DNA from: Flavobacterium hungaricum
Lineage (GTDB): Bacteria > Bacteroidota > Bacteroidia > Flavobacteriales > Flavobacteriaceae
NCBI RefSeq assembly: GCF_015182285.1
Contig: NZ_PRDM01000001.1
Coordinates: 806,001-870,000 of the forward strand
Length of the DNA: 64,000 nt
Direction of reading: 5' to 3'
Positions 1 through 8,048 of this stretch are shown one piece after another; the stretch's first letter is position 1, and each line of letters begins with the position of its first letter. Made by a program: the position numbers and the translations under genes. The notes below the pieces were generated by a model. It had not been told where the DNA came from. It saw only the letters and a list, made by a program, of their open reading frames with translations, and searched no databases.

Positions 1-2240
1 GCTACATATTTCAATCTGGAATCTTTGGCTAAAGCTTCTTTGTAGATGTTTTCGAAATGCGGTGCGTGTTTCAGCAGCGAAGCAAAAAAGTCTTCGTTGT
101 TTGTTGTTTCCAGACATTCTGCAGGCAGGAACGATTCGTTTGCAATCGCGTCAATATCCATTTCGTAACCGCTTTCGCGAATTAAAATCAGGATTTTACG
201 CGCTACGTCGATACCGCTGAGGTCGATTTTTGGATCTGGTTCTGTAAAACCTTGAACTCCGGCTTCTTTTACCACATCGTGGAAAGAATTATTCTCATCA
301 AAATTGTTGAAAATAAAGTTCAGACTTCCCGATAAAACCGCCTGGATTTTATGCACTTTGTCTCCAGAGGCGATAAGGTTTTTTACAGTGTCAATAATCG
401 GTAATCCCGCACCCACGTTCGTTTCAAACAAAAACGGCGCATTGTATTGGCGTGATAAGTTTTTTAGTTTTTTATAATTGTCGTAAGCAGACGAACACGC
501 AATTTTGTTGCAGGTTACAACGGCAATACTTTCTTTTAAGAATTTCTCGTACATTTCAGAAACGCTTGCATTGGCCGTAATATCTACGAAAATACTGTTA
601 CGTAAGTTCAGTTCTTTGGCACGTGCAATAAATTCTAAAGCAATGGCTTCTTCACCTTTATCTAAAGACGACTGCCAGTCTTTTAATGAAATTCCGTCTT
701 CGTCAAAAAGCATTTTTCTTGAATTCGATAATGCAATGACGCGAACATTAATCTTTAAAACATCTTTTAAGAATTTCTTTTGGCTGTGAATTTGTTCGAT
801 GAATTTTTCGCCCACATTTCCAACGCCCATTACAAATAAATTGAGCTGTTTGGTATTTTCTTCAAAGAAGTTTTCGTGTAACGTATTCAAGGCTTTTTTA
901 ACATCTCTTTCGTTAATTACAGTCGAAATATTTCTTTCAGATGCACCTTGCGCAATTGCACGTATGTTTACGTTGTTTTTTCCTAAAGTACTGAACATTC
1001 TTCCGCTCAAACCTTGGTGGTTTTTCATGTTTTCGCCGACTAATGCAATAATGCAAAGGTCTTTTTCTACATAACAAGGATCGATTTTATTCTGCGAAAT
1101 TTCGATTTCAAACGCTCTGTTAATTGCAGCTTCGGCATTATCAGCGTCAGAATTCAGGATTCCGATACAAATAGAATGCTCAGAAGAGGCCTGAGTAATA
1201 AAAATAACGTTGATTTTTTCCTGAGATAAAACCTCGAACAAACGTCTGGAAGAACCCGCAACTCCAATCATTCCTGGACCTTCAAGCGTTAAGAGCGAAA
1301 TATGATCGATATGGCTGATTCCTTTTACAACCGTATCTTTTGATGATGGCTGGCTCGAAATTAAAGTTCCTTCTGCCTCAGGTTCAAAAGTATTTTTGAT
1401 TAAAATAGGAATGTTTTTTCTTAAAACCGGCTGAATCGTTGGCGGATACAATACTTTGGCACCAAAATGCGATAATTCCATTGCTTCTTGGTACGATATA
1501 GTGGCGATAGGCTGTGCTTGTTTTACAATTTTTGGGTTGGCAGTAAACATTCCGTTTACATCTGTCCAGATTTCCAATTGTGCAGCGTCAAGTGCGCCGG
1601 CGATAATTGCTGCGGTATAATCAGAACCTCCGCGCCCCAGAGTTGTAGTGATTCCGTCAAGAGTCTGTGTAATAAATCCAGGAAGAATAGTAATTTGAGC
1701 TCCATTTTGAGTAAAATATTCCTGAATTAAACCATTGGAAACTTCAAGGTTTACAACTGCTTTTCCGTAGTTGTGATCTGTTTTTATTAATTCGCGACTG
1801 TCTTTATACGCCGCATTGTTATCGATTTGCTGATACGCCTGCGCAATAATGTAAGACGATAACAATTCGCCAAAACTTAAAATTGTATCTGCAGTTCTTG
1901 GAGATAATTCGCCTAGTAAGAAACAACCGTCCAATAAAGTTTCTAAGTGGTTGATGATTCTTTTAACATGGCTTAAAAGGCTGCTTTGTTCGCTTACAGG
2001 AATCAGTTCTTTTAAAGTGTCAAGATGTTTTTTCTCTATTTCGGCTACAATTTCTCTAAAGCTTTCATCGTTAGAAGCTGCTTTTGCTGCTGCAGCCTGT
2101 AATAAATCGGTTACTTTGCTTAAGGCAGAAACTACTACAGCGATTTTATCCTGCTGCGATTTTTGTTTGACAATTTCGAGAACGAGTTTTATATTTTGAG
2201 CATTGGCTACGGAAGTTCCGCCAAATTTTAATACTTTCAT
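1..2240 (-). CDS. thrA: Bifunctional aspartokinase I / homoserine dehydrogenase I, C-terminus cut by window edge
   Basis: Catalyses the first and third steps of threonine (and methionine/isoleucine) synthesis: phosphorylation of aspartate and reduction of aspartate semialdehyde. I translated 746 residues. The N-terminus has the aspartokinase motif KFGGTSV (residues 5-11), followed by the kinase domain to about 300 and an ACT regulatory region at about 320-450. A Rossmann GVGNVG motif opens the homoserine dehydrogenase half. The family is about 815-820 residues, so roughly 70 are missing beyond position 1. The ATG at 2238-2240 directly precedes the motif. A Thr-rich leader peptide lies 187 bases upstream, which supports control by threonine/isoleucine supply. 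thrB and thrC would be expected beyond the left edge but cannot be seen. Confidence 0.95.
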   Translation of the reverse strand, partial: MKVLKFGGTSVANAQNIKLVLEIVKQKSQQDKIAVVVSALSKVTDLLQAAAAKAASNDESFREIVAEIEKKHLDTLKELIPVSEQSSLLSHVKRIINHLETLLDGCFLLGELSPRTADTILSFGELLSSYIIAQAYQQIDNNAAYKDSRELIKTDHNYGKAVVNLEVSNGLIQEYFTQNGAQITILPGFITQTLDGITTTLGRGGSDYTAAIIAGALDAAQLEIWTDVNGMFTANPKIVKQAQPIATISYQEAMELSHFGAKVLYPPTIQPVLRKNIPILIKNTFEPEAEGTLISSQPSSKDTVVKGISHIDHISLLTLEGPGMIGVAGSSRRLFEVLSQEKINVIFITQASSEHSICIGILNSDADNAEAAINRAFEIEISQNKIDPCYVEKDLCIIALVGENMKNHQGLSGRMFSTLGKNNVNIRAIAQGASERNISTVINERDVKKALNTLHENFFEENTKQLNLFVMGVGNVGEKFIEQIHSQKKFLKDVLKINVRVIALSNSRKMLFDEDGISLKDWQSSLDKGEEAIALEFIARAKELNLRNSIFVDITANASVSEMYEKFLKESIAVVTCNKIACSSAYDNYKKLKNLSRQYNAPFLFETNVGAGLPIIDTVKNLIASGDKVHKIQAVLSGSLNFIFNNFDENNSFHDVVKEAGVQGFTEPDPKIDLSGIDVARKILILIRESGYEMDIDAIANESFLPAECLETTNNEDFFASLLKHAPHFENIYKEALAKDSRLKYV

Positions 2241-2412
2241 TTTTGATATTTTTTAATAAGGTGCAGCGATTTTGAGTAACAAAGGTTCAACGTTTATTAA
2301 CTGTGAACTGAAACTGAAAACTGCGGCTTTTTTTCTTTTTTTGTAAATGTTTTCATGTATCCAATGCCTTTCTTCTTTTAAGAAAAAAGTATAGATAATC
2401 TGGATTATATGT

Positions 2413-2436
2413 AAAAATGTATACCCCTAAGGGGTA
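2413..2436 (-). terminator. Candidate attenuator hairpin overlapping the thr leader stop codon
   Basis: On the transcribed strand TACCCC-TTA-GGGGTA (2422-2436) forms a 6 bp stem with a 3-base loop that contains part of the leader stop codon. After a 4-base gap comes a run of five U (2417-2413). A ribosome stalled on the preceding Thr codons would physically cover the hairpin. A ribosome that finished and left would free it. The U-run is short and offset, so termination strength is uncertain. Downstream alternatives include an AT-rich hairpin of about 10 bp at roughly 2371-2392. Confidence 0.45.
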
Positions 2437-2528
2437 GTAGTTGTTGTAGTAGAAATAATCGTAGCAGCAATTGCAACTCTAGTTGGAGCTGTCATTGTAG
2501 ATTGATATTTTGCGCTGTTACTTTTCAT
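2427..2528 (-). CDS. thrL: Threonine operon leader peptide (attenuator peptide), 33 aa
   Basis: A short reading frame from ATG (2526-2528) to TAG (2427-2429). Of 33 residues, ten are Thr and three Ile. Thr23-Ile-Ile-Ser is followed by six consecutive Thr codons (residues 27-32), then Pro and stop. This is the composition of enterobacterial ThrL, and the frame sits just upstream of thrA on the same strand. A TAnnTTTG promoter box lies nine bases before the ATG. A 6 bp GC-rich hairpin overlaps the stop codon and is followed by a U-run. Seen directly: the frame, the Thr run, the hairpin. Inferred: ribosome stalling at the Thr codons under threonine shortage lets transcription continue into thrA. 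Confidence 0.82.
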   Translation of the reverse strand: MKSNSAKYQSTMTAPTRVAIAATIISTTTTTTP

Positions 2529-2537
2529 TTGATTTTT

Positions 2538-2568
2538 CAAAAATACAGTTTTTTATAAGAGTTAAAAA
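2538..2568 (-). promoter_or_regulatory. Promoter of the thr leader/thrA transcript
   Basis: The -7 box TATTTTTG (2545 to 2538) matches the Bacteroidota consensus TAnnTTTG exactly. A T-run at 2564-2568 lies 18 bases upstream at the -33 position. Only nine bases separate the box from the leader ATG, so the transcript would start within a few bases of that start codon. Confidence 0.6.
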
Positions 2569-2779
2569 CCTAAATGTCCTTTTTACGAATATTTTAATAT
2601 TTCATTTTTCACCAAATTCAAATTGAGTTTTTGGCAGGATTCAAGATCTTAATTTGCTGTTTTCGTATATTTTTTAACATTTTTAGTTCATCTCAAAAGG
2701 CTTTGAGTCAATTTTAATGATGAATTTCTAACGAAAAAACGGCATTAGTCTATAGAATCAGTAGGAATTTGTGAAAAAA

Positions 2780-2925
2780 TTGTACACGGATAAAACGGAT
2801 TTGCTATCGCAAAGACGCTGATGAAAAACAGATTTTTTATTGCTTAATATCTTAAATATAAAAAAATCCGTAAAATGCGAGTCTTCACGAAGTGAATCCG
2901 TTTGATTCGTGTTCTATGCAGCAAG
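2780..2925. repeat. Dispersed inverted-repeat element in the thrA-hutH intergenic region
   Basis: The stretch contains acacggataaaacggatt near 2784 and, about 90 bases later, the imperfect reverse complement aatccgtttgattcgtgtt. The rest of 2546-3069 is AT-rich with no coding frame. Phrases of this kind (CACGGAT...ACGGATT) look like the short intergenic repeats common in Flavobacterium. A related fragment may occur near 49910. Its role is unknown. Confidence 0.45.
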
Positions 2926-3069
2926 CTAATTGACTATTTGTGTGATCAATTTAGATTATCAAATAATTAAAAGTCTAATTTCTGATGCAATCAAATTTTA
3001 ATTATTAGGAACAAATGTTGCTTTTTAATATTGATTTGCTGAATTTTGATGCCTTAAATTAAAAATGTT

Positions 3070-4584
3070 ATGAGAGACATCCATTATATAAGTATTGAAA
3101 CATTAGGTTTAGAAACAATTCAAGAGATTATTGTAAATCAAAAAATGCTCGAATTGTCTGAGGAGGCAAAAGTAAATGTGCAGAAATGCCGTGATTATCT
3201 GGATAAAAAAATGGCTTCACACTCTGAACCAATCTATGGAATTAATACTGGTTTCGGATCACTTTGTAATGTGAAAATTTCAAACGAGAATTTATCTAAG
3301 CTTCAGGAAAATCTAGTAAAATCTCACGCCTGCGGAACAGGAGAGGAAGTTCCGTCGGAAATTGTGAAAATGATGCTTTTGCTTAAAATCCAATCTTTGA
3401 GTTACGGACATTCTGGAGTTCAGTTAAAAACTCTGGAGCGTCTTGTTGATTTCTATAATAATGATATTCTGCCAATTATTTATACACAAGGGTCTCTAGG
3501 CGCATCTGGCGATTTGGCACCTTTGGCTCATTTGTCTTTACCATTATTAGGTGAAGGTGAAGTTATGTTTGAAGGAAAAAAAGTGCATTCAAAAGAAGTT
3601 TTAAATCATTTTAATTGGGAGCCGATTGTTTTGCAGTCTAAAGAAGGACTGGCATTATTAAACGGAACGCAGTTTATGAGTGCTTACGGAGCTCATATTT
3701 TAATAAAAGCGTATAAATATTCTTATCTGGCAGATTTAATTGGAACAATTTCTTTGGAAGGTTTTGACGGAAGAAGTGAGCCTTTTAATGAATTGATACA
3801 TTATATACGTCCGCACAAAGGACAAATTGTGACGGCACAGCGAATAAATGAGTTTTTAGAAGGAAGCGAAATCATTGAGCAGGAAAAGAAACATGTTCAG
3901 GATCCTTATTCTTTCCGTTGTATGCCTCAGGTTCATGGAGCTTCCAAAGATGCGATTGATTATGTTCGAAAGGTTTTTAAAACAGAAATCAATTCGGTTA
4001 CTGATAATCCTAATATATTTATCGAAGCCGATCAGATTATTTCCGGCGGTAATTTTCACGGTCAGCCTTTAGCGCTAGCTCTTGATTTTATGGCAATTGC
4101 TTTGGCAGAATTAGGAAGTATTTCTGAAAGAAGAACCTATCAGTTAATTTCTGGTCTTCGAAATCTTCCGGCGTTTTTGGTAGATAATCCGGGGTTAAAT
4201 TCAGGATTTATGATTCCGCAATACACTGCAGCGAGTATCGCCAGCCAGAACAAACAATTGGCAACGCCTGCCAGTGTTGACAGTATTGTGTCTAGCAACG
4301 GACAGGAAGACCACGTGAGCATGGGAGCAAACGCAGCTACAAAAGCGTTGCGCGTTATGGATAATCTGGAACGTATTCTGGCAATCGAATTATTAAATGC
4401 CTCACAGGCAATTGCTTACAGAGAGCCTTTGAAGTCAAGTGATTTTATCGAAATGTTTTTAAGCAGTTATAGAGAAGTAGTTCCTTTGGTTAAAGAAGAT
4501 AGAATCTTACATTATGATATTGAACATACCGTTTCGTTCTTGTCTAGTTTTCAAATAGAAAACGATTTGTTAACAATGGCTTAA
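3070..4584 (+). CDS. hutH: Histidine ammonia-lyase
   Basis: Deaminates L-histidine to urocanate in the cytoplasm. At 504 residues it has the normal length. It shows YGINTGFG (56-63) with the catalytic Tyr. The Ala145-Ser146-Gly147 triad in GSLGASGDLAPL cyclises to the MIO prosthetic group. Substrate-selecting residues are histidine-type: SHACGTG, and NGQEDHVSMG with the HAL-specific Glu. Tyrosine/phenylalanine lyases have NQD in that place, so this is not the tyrosine lyase known from Flavobacterium. No hutU, hutI or hutG gene is adjacent, so the pathway is either dispersed or the enzyme serves another purpose. An upstream ATG at 3065 is followed at once by an in-frame stop, which supports the start at 3070. 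Confidence 0.95.
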   Translation: MRDIHYISIETLGLETIQEIIVNQKMLELSEEAKVNVQKCRDYLDKKMASHSEPIYGINTGFGSLCNVKISNENLSKLQENLVKSHACGTGEEVPSEIVKMMLLLKIQSLSYGHSGVQLKTLERLVDFYNNDILPIIYTQGSLGASGDLAPLAHLSLPLLGEGEVMFEGKKVHSKEVLNHFNWEPIVLQSKEGLALLNGTQFMSAYGAHILIKAYKYSYLADLIGTISLEGFDGRSEPFNELIHYIRPHKGQIVTAQRINEFLEGSEIIEQEKKHVQDPYSFRCMPQVHGASKDAIDYVRKVFKTEINSVTDNPNIFIEADQIISGGNFHGQPLALALDFMAIALAELGSISERRTYQLISGLRNLPAFLVDNPGLNSGFMIPQYTAASIASQNKQLATPASVDSIVSSNGQEDHVSMGANAATKALRVMDNLERILAIELLNASQAIAYREPLKSSDFIEMFLSSYREVVPLVKEDRILHYDIEHTVSFLSSFQIENDLLTMA

Positions 4585-4605
4585 CATTGTAAAATATTAA
4601 TGAAG

Positions 4606-4613
4606 TAATTTTG
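4606..4613 (+). promoter_or_regulatory. -7 box before the phosphate-uptake pair
   Basis: TAATTTTG, an exact TAnnTTTG match, lies 19 bases before the DUF47 start and 22 bases after the hutH stop. TTG at 4587-4589 is a possible -33 element, with a slightly short 16-base spacer. This suggests the phosphate pair is transcribed independently of hutH. Confidence 0.5.
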
Positions 4614-4632
4614 CCGTATCAAAAATAAACAA

Positions 4633-5277
4633 ATGTCAATAAACAGTATTTTCCAATTTTTAGTGCCGAAAGACAAAAAATTCTTTCCACTTTTTGAAGA
4701 AGCTTCAAGCAATTTAATTGAATTAGCTTCTAACTTACACGAAGCTGTAAATTTACCATTAAAAGAAAGAGAAGTTCTTTTTCAAAAAATTGACGAATTA
4801 GAACAAAAAGGTGAAGATATCACACGCCAGACCAATTTAGAGTTGAGCAGAAACTTCATTACTCCATTTGATAGAGAAGATATCCATACTTTAATTACTT
4901 CAATTGATAACGTTGCAGATTATCTGCACGGTGCAGCAAGCCGTATGAGACTTTACCAAGTTGACAAGATTACAAAGTCTATCAGAAAAATGACAGAAAT
5001 CAACCTTGAAGCTTGTCAAAATATTGACAGTGCTGTAAAAGAGTTGAGTAACTTGAAAAACATGAATGTTATTAAAGATGCTTGTGCAAGAATTAACAAG
5101 CTTGAAAATAAATCTGATAACGTTTACAATAAAGCTGTTTTCGAAATCTTTGAAAACGAAACAGATGCTAAAAATATTATTAAGTATAAAGAAGTATTGT
5201 CTGTTTTAGAATCTGCTACAGACAAATGTAAGAGTGTAGCTAATATATTAGAATCAATTTCTGTAAAACACTCTTAA
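4633..5277 (+). CDS. DUF47 (PhoU-like) phosphate transport regulator
   Basis: A 214-residue all-helical soluble protein with the DUF47/PhoU_div features: an N-terminal LVPKDKKFFPLFEE, a DRED-type motif (PFDREDIHTLITSIDNVADYL) and a helical C-terminus. DUF47 proteins are encoded with low-affinity Pit phosphate transporters and are thought to modulate them. Here the pit gene starts 31 bases downstream on the same strand, so co-transcription is likely. The specific role in regulation is inferred from this pairing. Confidence 0.9.
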   Translation: MSINSIFQFLVPKDKKFFPLFEEASSNLIELASNLHEAVNLPLKEREVLFQKIDELEQKGEDITRQTNLELSRNFITPFDREDIHTLITSIDNVADYLHGAASRMRLYQVDKITKSIRKMTEINLEACQNIDSAVKELSNLKNMNVIKDACARINKLENKSDNVYNKAVFEIFENETDAKNIIKYKEVLSVLESATDKCKSVANILESISVKHS

Positions 5278-5308
5278 TTTAATTCATTTCATTCTGAAGT
5301 TATAATTT

Positions 5309-6649
5309 ATGACGATACTTATAATTATTATAGTATTAGCTTTAATTTTTGATTACATCAATGGTTTTCATGATGCTGCAAATGCTATCGCTACAGTTGT
5401 GGCTACAAAGGTTTTAACGCCGTTTCAGGCGGTTCTTTGGGCTGCATTTTTTAACTTTCTGGCGTATTGGGTTTTCGGATTTGGTGTTGCAGATACCGTT
5501 GCCAAAACAGCAGATACAATGCAGATTGATCTTGTTGTGATTCTTGCGGGGGTTATCGCTGCAATCTGCTGGAATTTATTGACTTGGTGGCTGGGAATTC
5601 CTTCTAGTTCTTCACACACCTTAATTGGTGGTTTTGCAGGAGCGGCCGTTGCGCATGCAATAGCGGTTCACGGCTTTTCAGGATATGTTGGGCCAGACGG
5701 AGCGACACATCATTGGTATGATATCGTAAGCTGGTACAAAGCAGGTAAAGATGGCGGAATGCCTTCGGGGGTTCTTATAATTATTGCTTTTATTGTCTTG
5801 GCACCATTATTGGGAGCTTTAGCTTCTTATTTGATTTCGATTTGGCTTTTAAATGCTTCGCGCAAAAGTATTGGTCCAAAAATATTTACCGTTGCTTTGA
5901 TGATTGCGACTATTTGGTTTGTTTACACTCAAATGATTCCTTATGAAGAAATCATAAAAGGCGGCCATAAAGCTCGTTTTCCATCTTCAGAATTTTGGAG
6001 TGTGGCATTAGAACCGCATAATATTAAGTGGTTTTTAGTAGCATTTATTGTTTTAACTGTAAGTATTTTTTGTTTGATATTTAGCAGCTTAAATCTTCAT
6101 CAGGCTGATGCGGCTTTGAAAAAAATGCAATTATTATCTTCTGCAGCTTTTAGTTTAGGTCACGGAGGAAATGATTCTCAAAAAGTAATGGGAATTATTG
6201 CAGCAGCAGTTGTTGTGTATATCAATTCAAATCCAGGTGTTCATATGTCCTCTTGGTTAGATGTGGCACTTCCTTCTGAAGACGGTGCTTTTAAAATGCC
6301 TGCTTGGATTCCGTTAGCTTGTTACTCTGCCATTGCTGCAGGTACATTAAGCGGTGGATGGAAGATTGTAAAAACAATGGGTTCTAAAATTACAAAAGTA
6401 AGTTCGTTTGAAGGTGTGGCTGCAGAAACTGCCGGGGCTTTGACACTTTACTTTACAGAACACTTAAAAATTCCAGTAAGTACAACACACACAATTACAG
6501 GTTCTATTATTGGAGTTGGATTAACAAAACGTGTGTCTGCAGTTCGCTGGGGAGTTACAGTAAGTTTAATCTGGGCTTGGATTTTGACTATTCCAATTTC
6601 GGCTATATTAGCAGGTTTTGTTTACTTTATTTTAAGCGTGTTTATTTAA
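5309..6649 (+). CDS. pit: PiT-family inorganic phosphate transporter
   Basis: An inner-membrane low-affinity phosphate carrier of 446 residues with about ten hydrophobic segments. The duplicated PiT signatures are visible: FDYINGFHDAANAIATVVATK near the N-terminus, SLGHGGNDSQKVMGI in the second half, and the paired IPSSSSHTLIGG and IPVSTTHTITGSIIGVG motifs. It follows the DUF47 gene by 31 bases. A strong rho-independent terminator lies about 55 bases after the stop, which closes the two-gene unit. Confidence 0.93.
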   Translation: MTILIIIIVLALIFDYINGFHDAANAIATVVATKVLTPFQAVLWAAFFNFLAYWVFGFGVADTVAKTADTMQIDLVVILAGVIAAICWNLLTWWLGIPSSSSHTLIGGFAGAAVAHAIAVHGFSGYVGPDGATHHWYDIVSWYKAGKDGGMPSGVLIIIAFIVLAPLLGALASYLISIWLLNASRKSIGPKIFTVALMIATIWFVYTQMIPYEEIIKGGHKARFPSSEFWSVALEPHNIKWFLVAFIVLTVSIFCLIFSSLNLHQADAALKKMQLLSSAAFSLGHGGNDSQKVMGIIAAAVVVYINSNPGVHMSSWLDVALPSEDGAFKMPAWIPLACYSAIAAGTLSGGWKIVKTMGSKITKVSSFEGVAAETAGALTLYFTEHLKIPVSTTHTITGSIIGVGLTKRVSAVRWGVTVSLIWAWILTIPISAILAGFVYFILSVFI

Positions 6650-6702
6650 TAAATGATCATTGCAAAATGTGAGATGTAAATCACATTTATCAAAATATTT
6701 TT

Positions 6703-6735
6703 AAAGCCGATTTCAATTTTGAAATCGGCTTTTTT
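6703..6735 (+). terminator. Rho-independent terminator of the DUF47-pit operon
   Basis: A stem of 13 bp (AAAGCCGATTTCA and its reverse complement) with a 4-base loop, followed by a T-run. It begins 53 bases after the pit stop. Confidence 0.85.
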
Positions 6736-6898
6736 ATTGGATTAAAATTAATTAAATAATGTCTCAAAATAACATTTTTTTAATTTTTAGCGGCTCTTGT
6801 TGGTATTCAATAGATTGATATTTGTGCAATTAATTTTGGTGTGTTTTCATGAAAAAAAATATTGAAACCACTCTAAACAGCAGCAAATTTCAAAAGAA

Positions 6899-7405
6899 AT
6901 GTTTAATTTCAAAAGTATTATAAGTTCAAGATTCTATTGCTTAATTATTGTTTTTCTAGTGTCTTCTTGCAAAGAATATGATGTTAGAAGAATTCGTTTA
7001 AAAGTAGATCAAAAGAAAGTAACGAGCAGTCCCAATGAAGAATCAGATTTAATTTCATGTTTCCTTAAAGAATCGGTCAGCAGGTCTTTAAAAGGTATCG
7101 ATATGAGTAAGCTGAAATATCATTCAGTAGAAAGAAATGATACAATCTTGGTGATTGTTAAAGTTACTGATATCATAGGAATTGAAAAGGCTTCACGGCG
7201 AAAATTGCTATTTGCAATTAATGATTGTTTTTTTACTTCTGAAAGGTATAATATGAAAAAGATTTACATTGATGTAGAAGGAAATTTCAGTACTCTATTG
7301 GTCAAAACACCTTTGCAATATGATCTGGATGGAAGGTTTGCAAATGAAGATTTACTCTTGTTGTTTTATGGAAAATCAAAAGGTTCGTCTAATATCAAAG
7401 GATAA
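6899..7405 (+). CDS. Putative lipoprotein of unknown function
   Basis: A 168-residue protein with a lipoprotein signal: a hydrophobic core (CLIIVFLVSS) followed by the lipobox LVSSC with Cys24. No recognisable catalytic domain follows. The mature part is mixed charged and hydrophobic. An upstream ATG at 6849 opens a frame that stops after 24 codons, so 6899 is the better start. TAATTTTG at 6831-6838 is a possible -7 box about 60 bases upstream. It converges with the DUF421 gene, leaving 15 bases between stops and no clear terminator. Confidence 0.6.
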   Translation: MFNFKSIISSRFYCLIIVFLVSSCKEYDVRRIRLKVDQKKVTSSPNEESDLISCFLKESVSRSLKGIDMSKLKYHSVERNDTILVIVKVTDIIGIEKASRRKLLFAINDCFFTSERYNMKKIYIDVEGNFSTLLVKTPLQYDLDGRFANEDLLLLFYGKSKGSSNIKG

Positions 7406-7420
7406 TTTTTTTTGCTGGCT

Positions 7421-7939
7421 CTAAAACTTTTGCAGATTTTTCCGATTATGCTTTCGTTTATAATGGGTCTGCTTCAGGTTTTCTTTATCTTGAGAGATGA
7501 TGCTTATGGTTCCGTCTATTTCCAGCATGGCCAATTTTACGTTTTTAAAAAATTCAATTCCGTGTTCTCTCATAGCTTCCTTGAGTTCTTCGTCAGAAAT
7601 ATCCAATCGGCTTAAAGTTTTAAAGTCGAGTCTGCCGTCGTGAATAAGGATTTCGGGCTTATCTACCAGTAATTTGCTAAGTGTCTTGTACCTGCGGATT
7701 AATTTTTTAATTATAAAATTTATTATAAAGAGAACCAGTGCGGCTACTAATCCGCCGATTAAGCTTGTGTCTGGCCCAACCATGGCATTTTGAACAGAAT
7801 TGCTAATGAGTAGAATCAGGATAATATCGGCTGTGTTTAATTGGGAAAGTTCTTTTTTACCAAAAACTCTTAAAGCAATTGTCATGAAAAAATAAACGGC
7901 AATACTTCGTATAATAATATCAGAATAGGGAAAAAGCAT
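7421..7939 (-). CDS. DUF421 (YetF-like) membrane protein
   Basis: A 172-residue protein with three N-terminal membrane segments (to about residue 85) and a cytoplasmic beta-rich DUF421 domain. The family hallmark LNTADIILILLISNSVQNAM is present, as is the C-terminal VKLAMLEIDGTISII. The charged tail (KRKHNRKNLQKF) is short. YetF-type proteins are of unknown function, although some Bacillus members affect spore or membrane properties. A second, larger paralogue with a zinc ribbon is at 48006-48698. Confidence 0.85.
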   Translation of the reverse strand: MLFPYSDIIIRSIAVYFFMTIALRVFGKKELSQLNTADIILILLISNSVQNAMVGPDTSLIGGLVAALVLFIINFIIKKLIRRYKTLSKLLVDKPEILIHDGRLDFKTLSRLDISDEELKEAMREHGIEFFKNVKLAMLEIDGTISIISQDKENLKQTHYKRKHNRKNLQKF

Positions 7940-7960
7940 GTTTTTTACTTTAAAGTTAAA

Positions 7961-8000
7961 TAAAAAAGCTTTGCCAAAGTTTTAAACTTTGACAAAGCTT
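7961..8000 (-). terminator. Terminator of the rimK-type gene
   Basis: In minus-strand RNA a 15 bp stem forms (8000-7986 with 7980-7966, including one U-G pair), followed by a U-run. It lies 49 bases after the stop of the gene at 8049. A closely related palindrome occurs at 41808-41840. Confidence 0.75.
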
Positions 8001-8048
8001 CTAAATTAATTATGGGATATTAAGTTAAATGAATTTAAAAACGAATGT

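Noticed and set aside
2371..2392. AT-rich 10 bp hairpin between leader and thrA as the attenuator terminator
   Set aside because: The loop is only two bases unless pairs open, it has a G-U pair, and no U-run follows. The stop-codon hairpin is the better candidate, though neither is proven.
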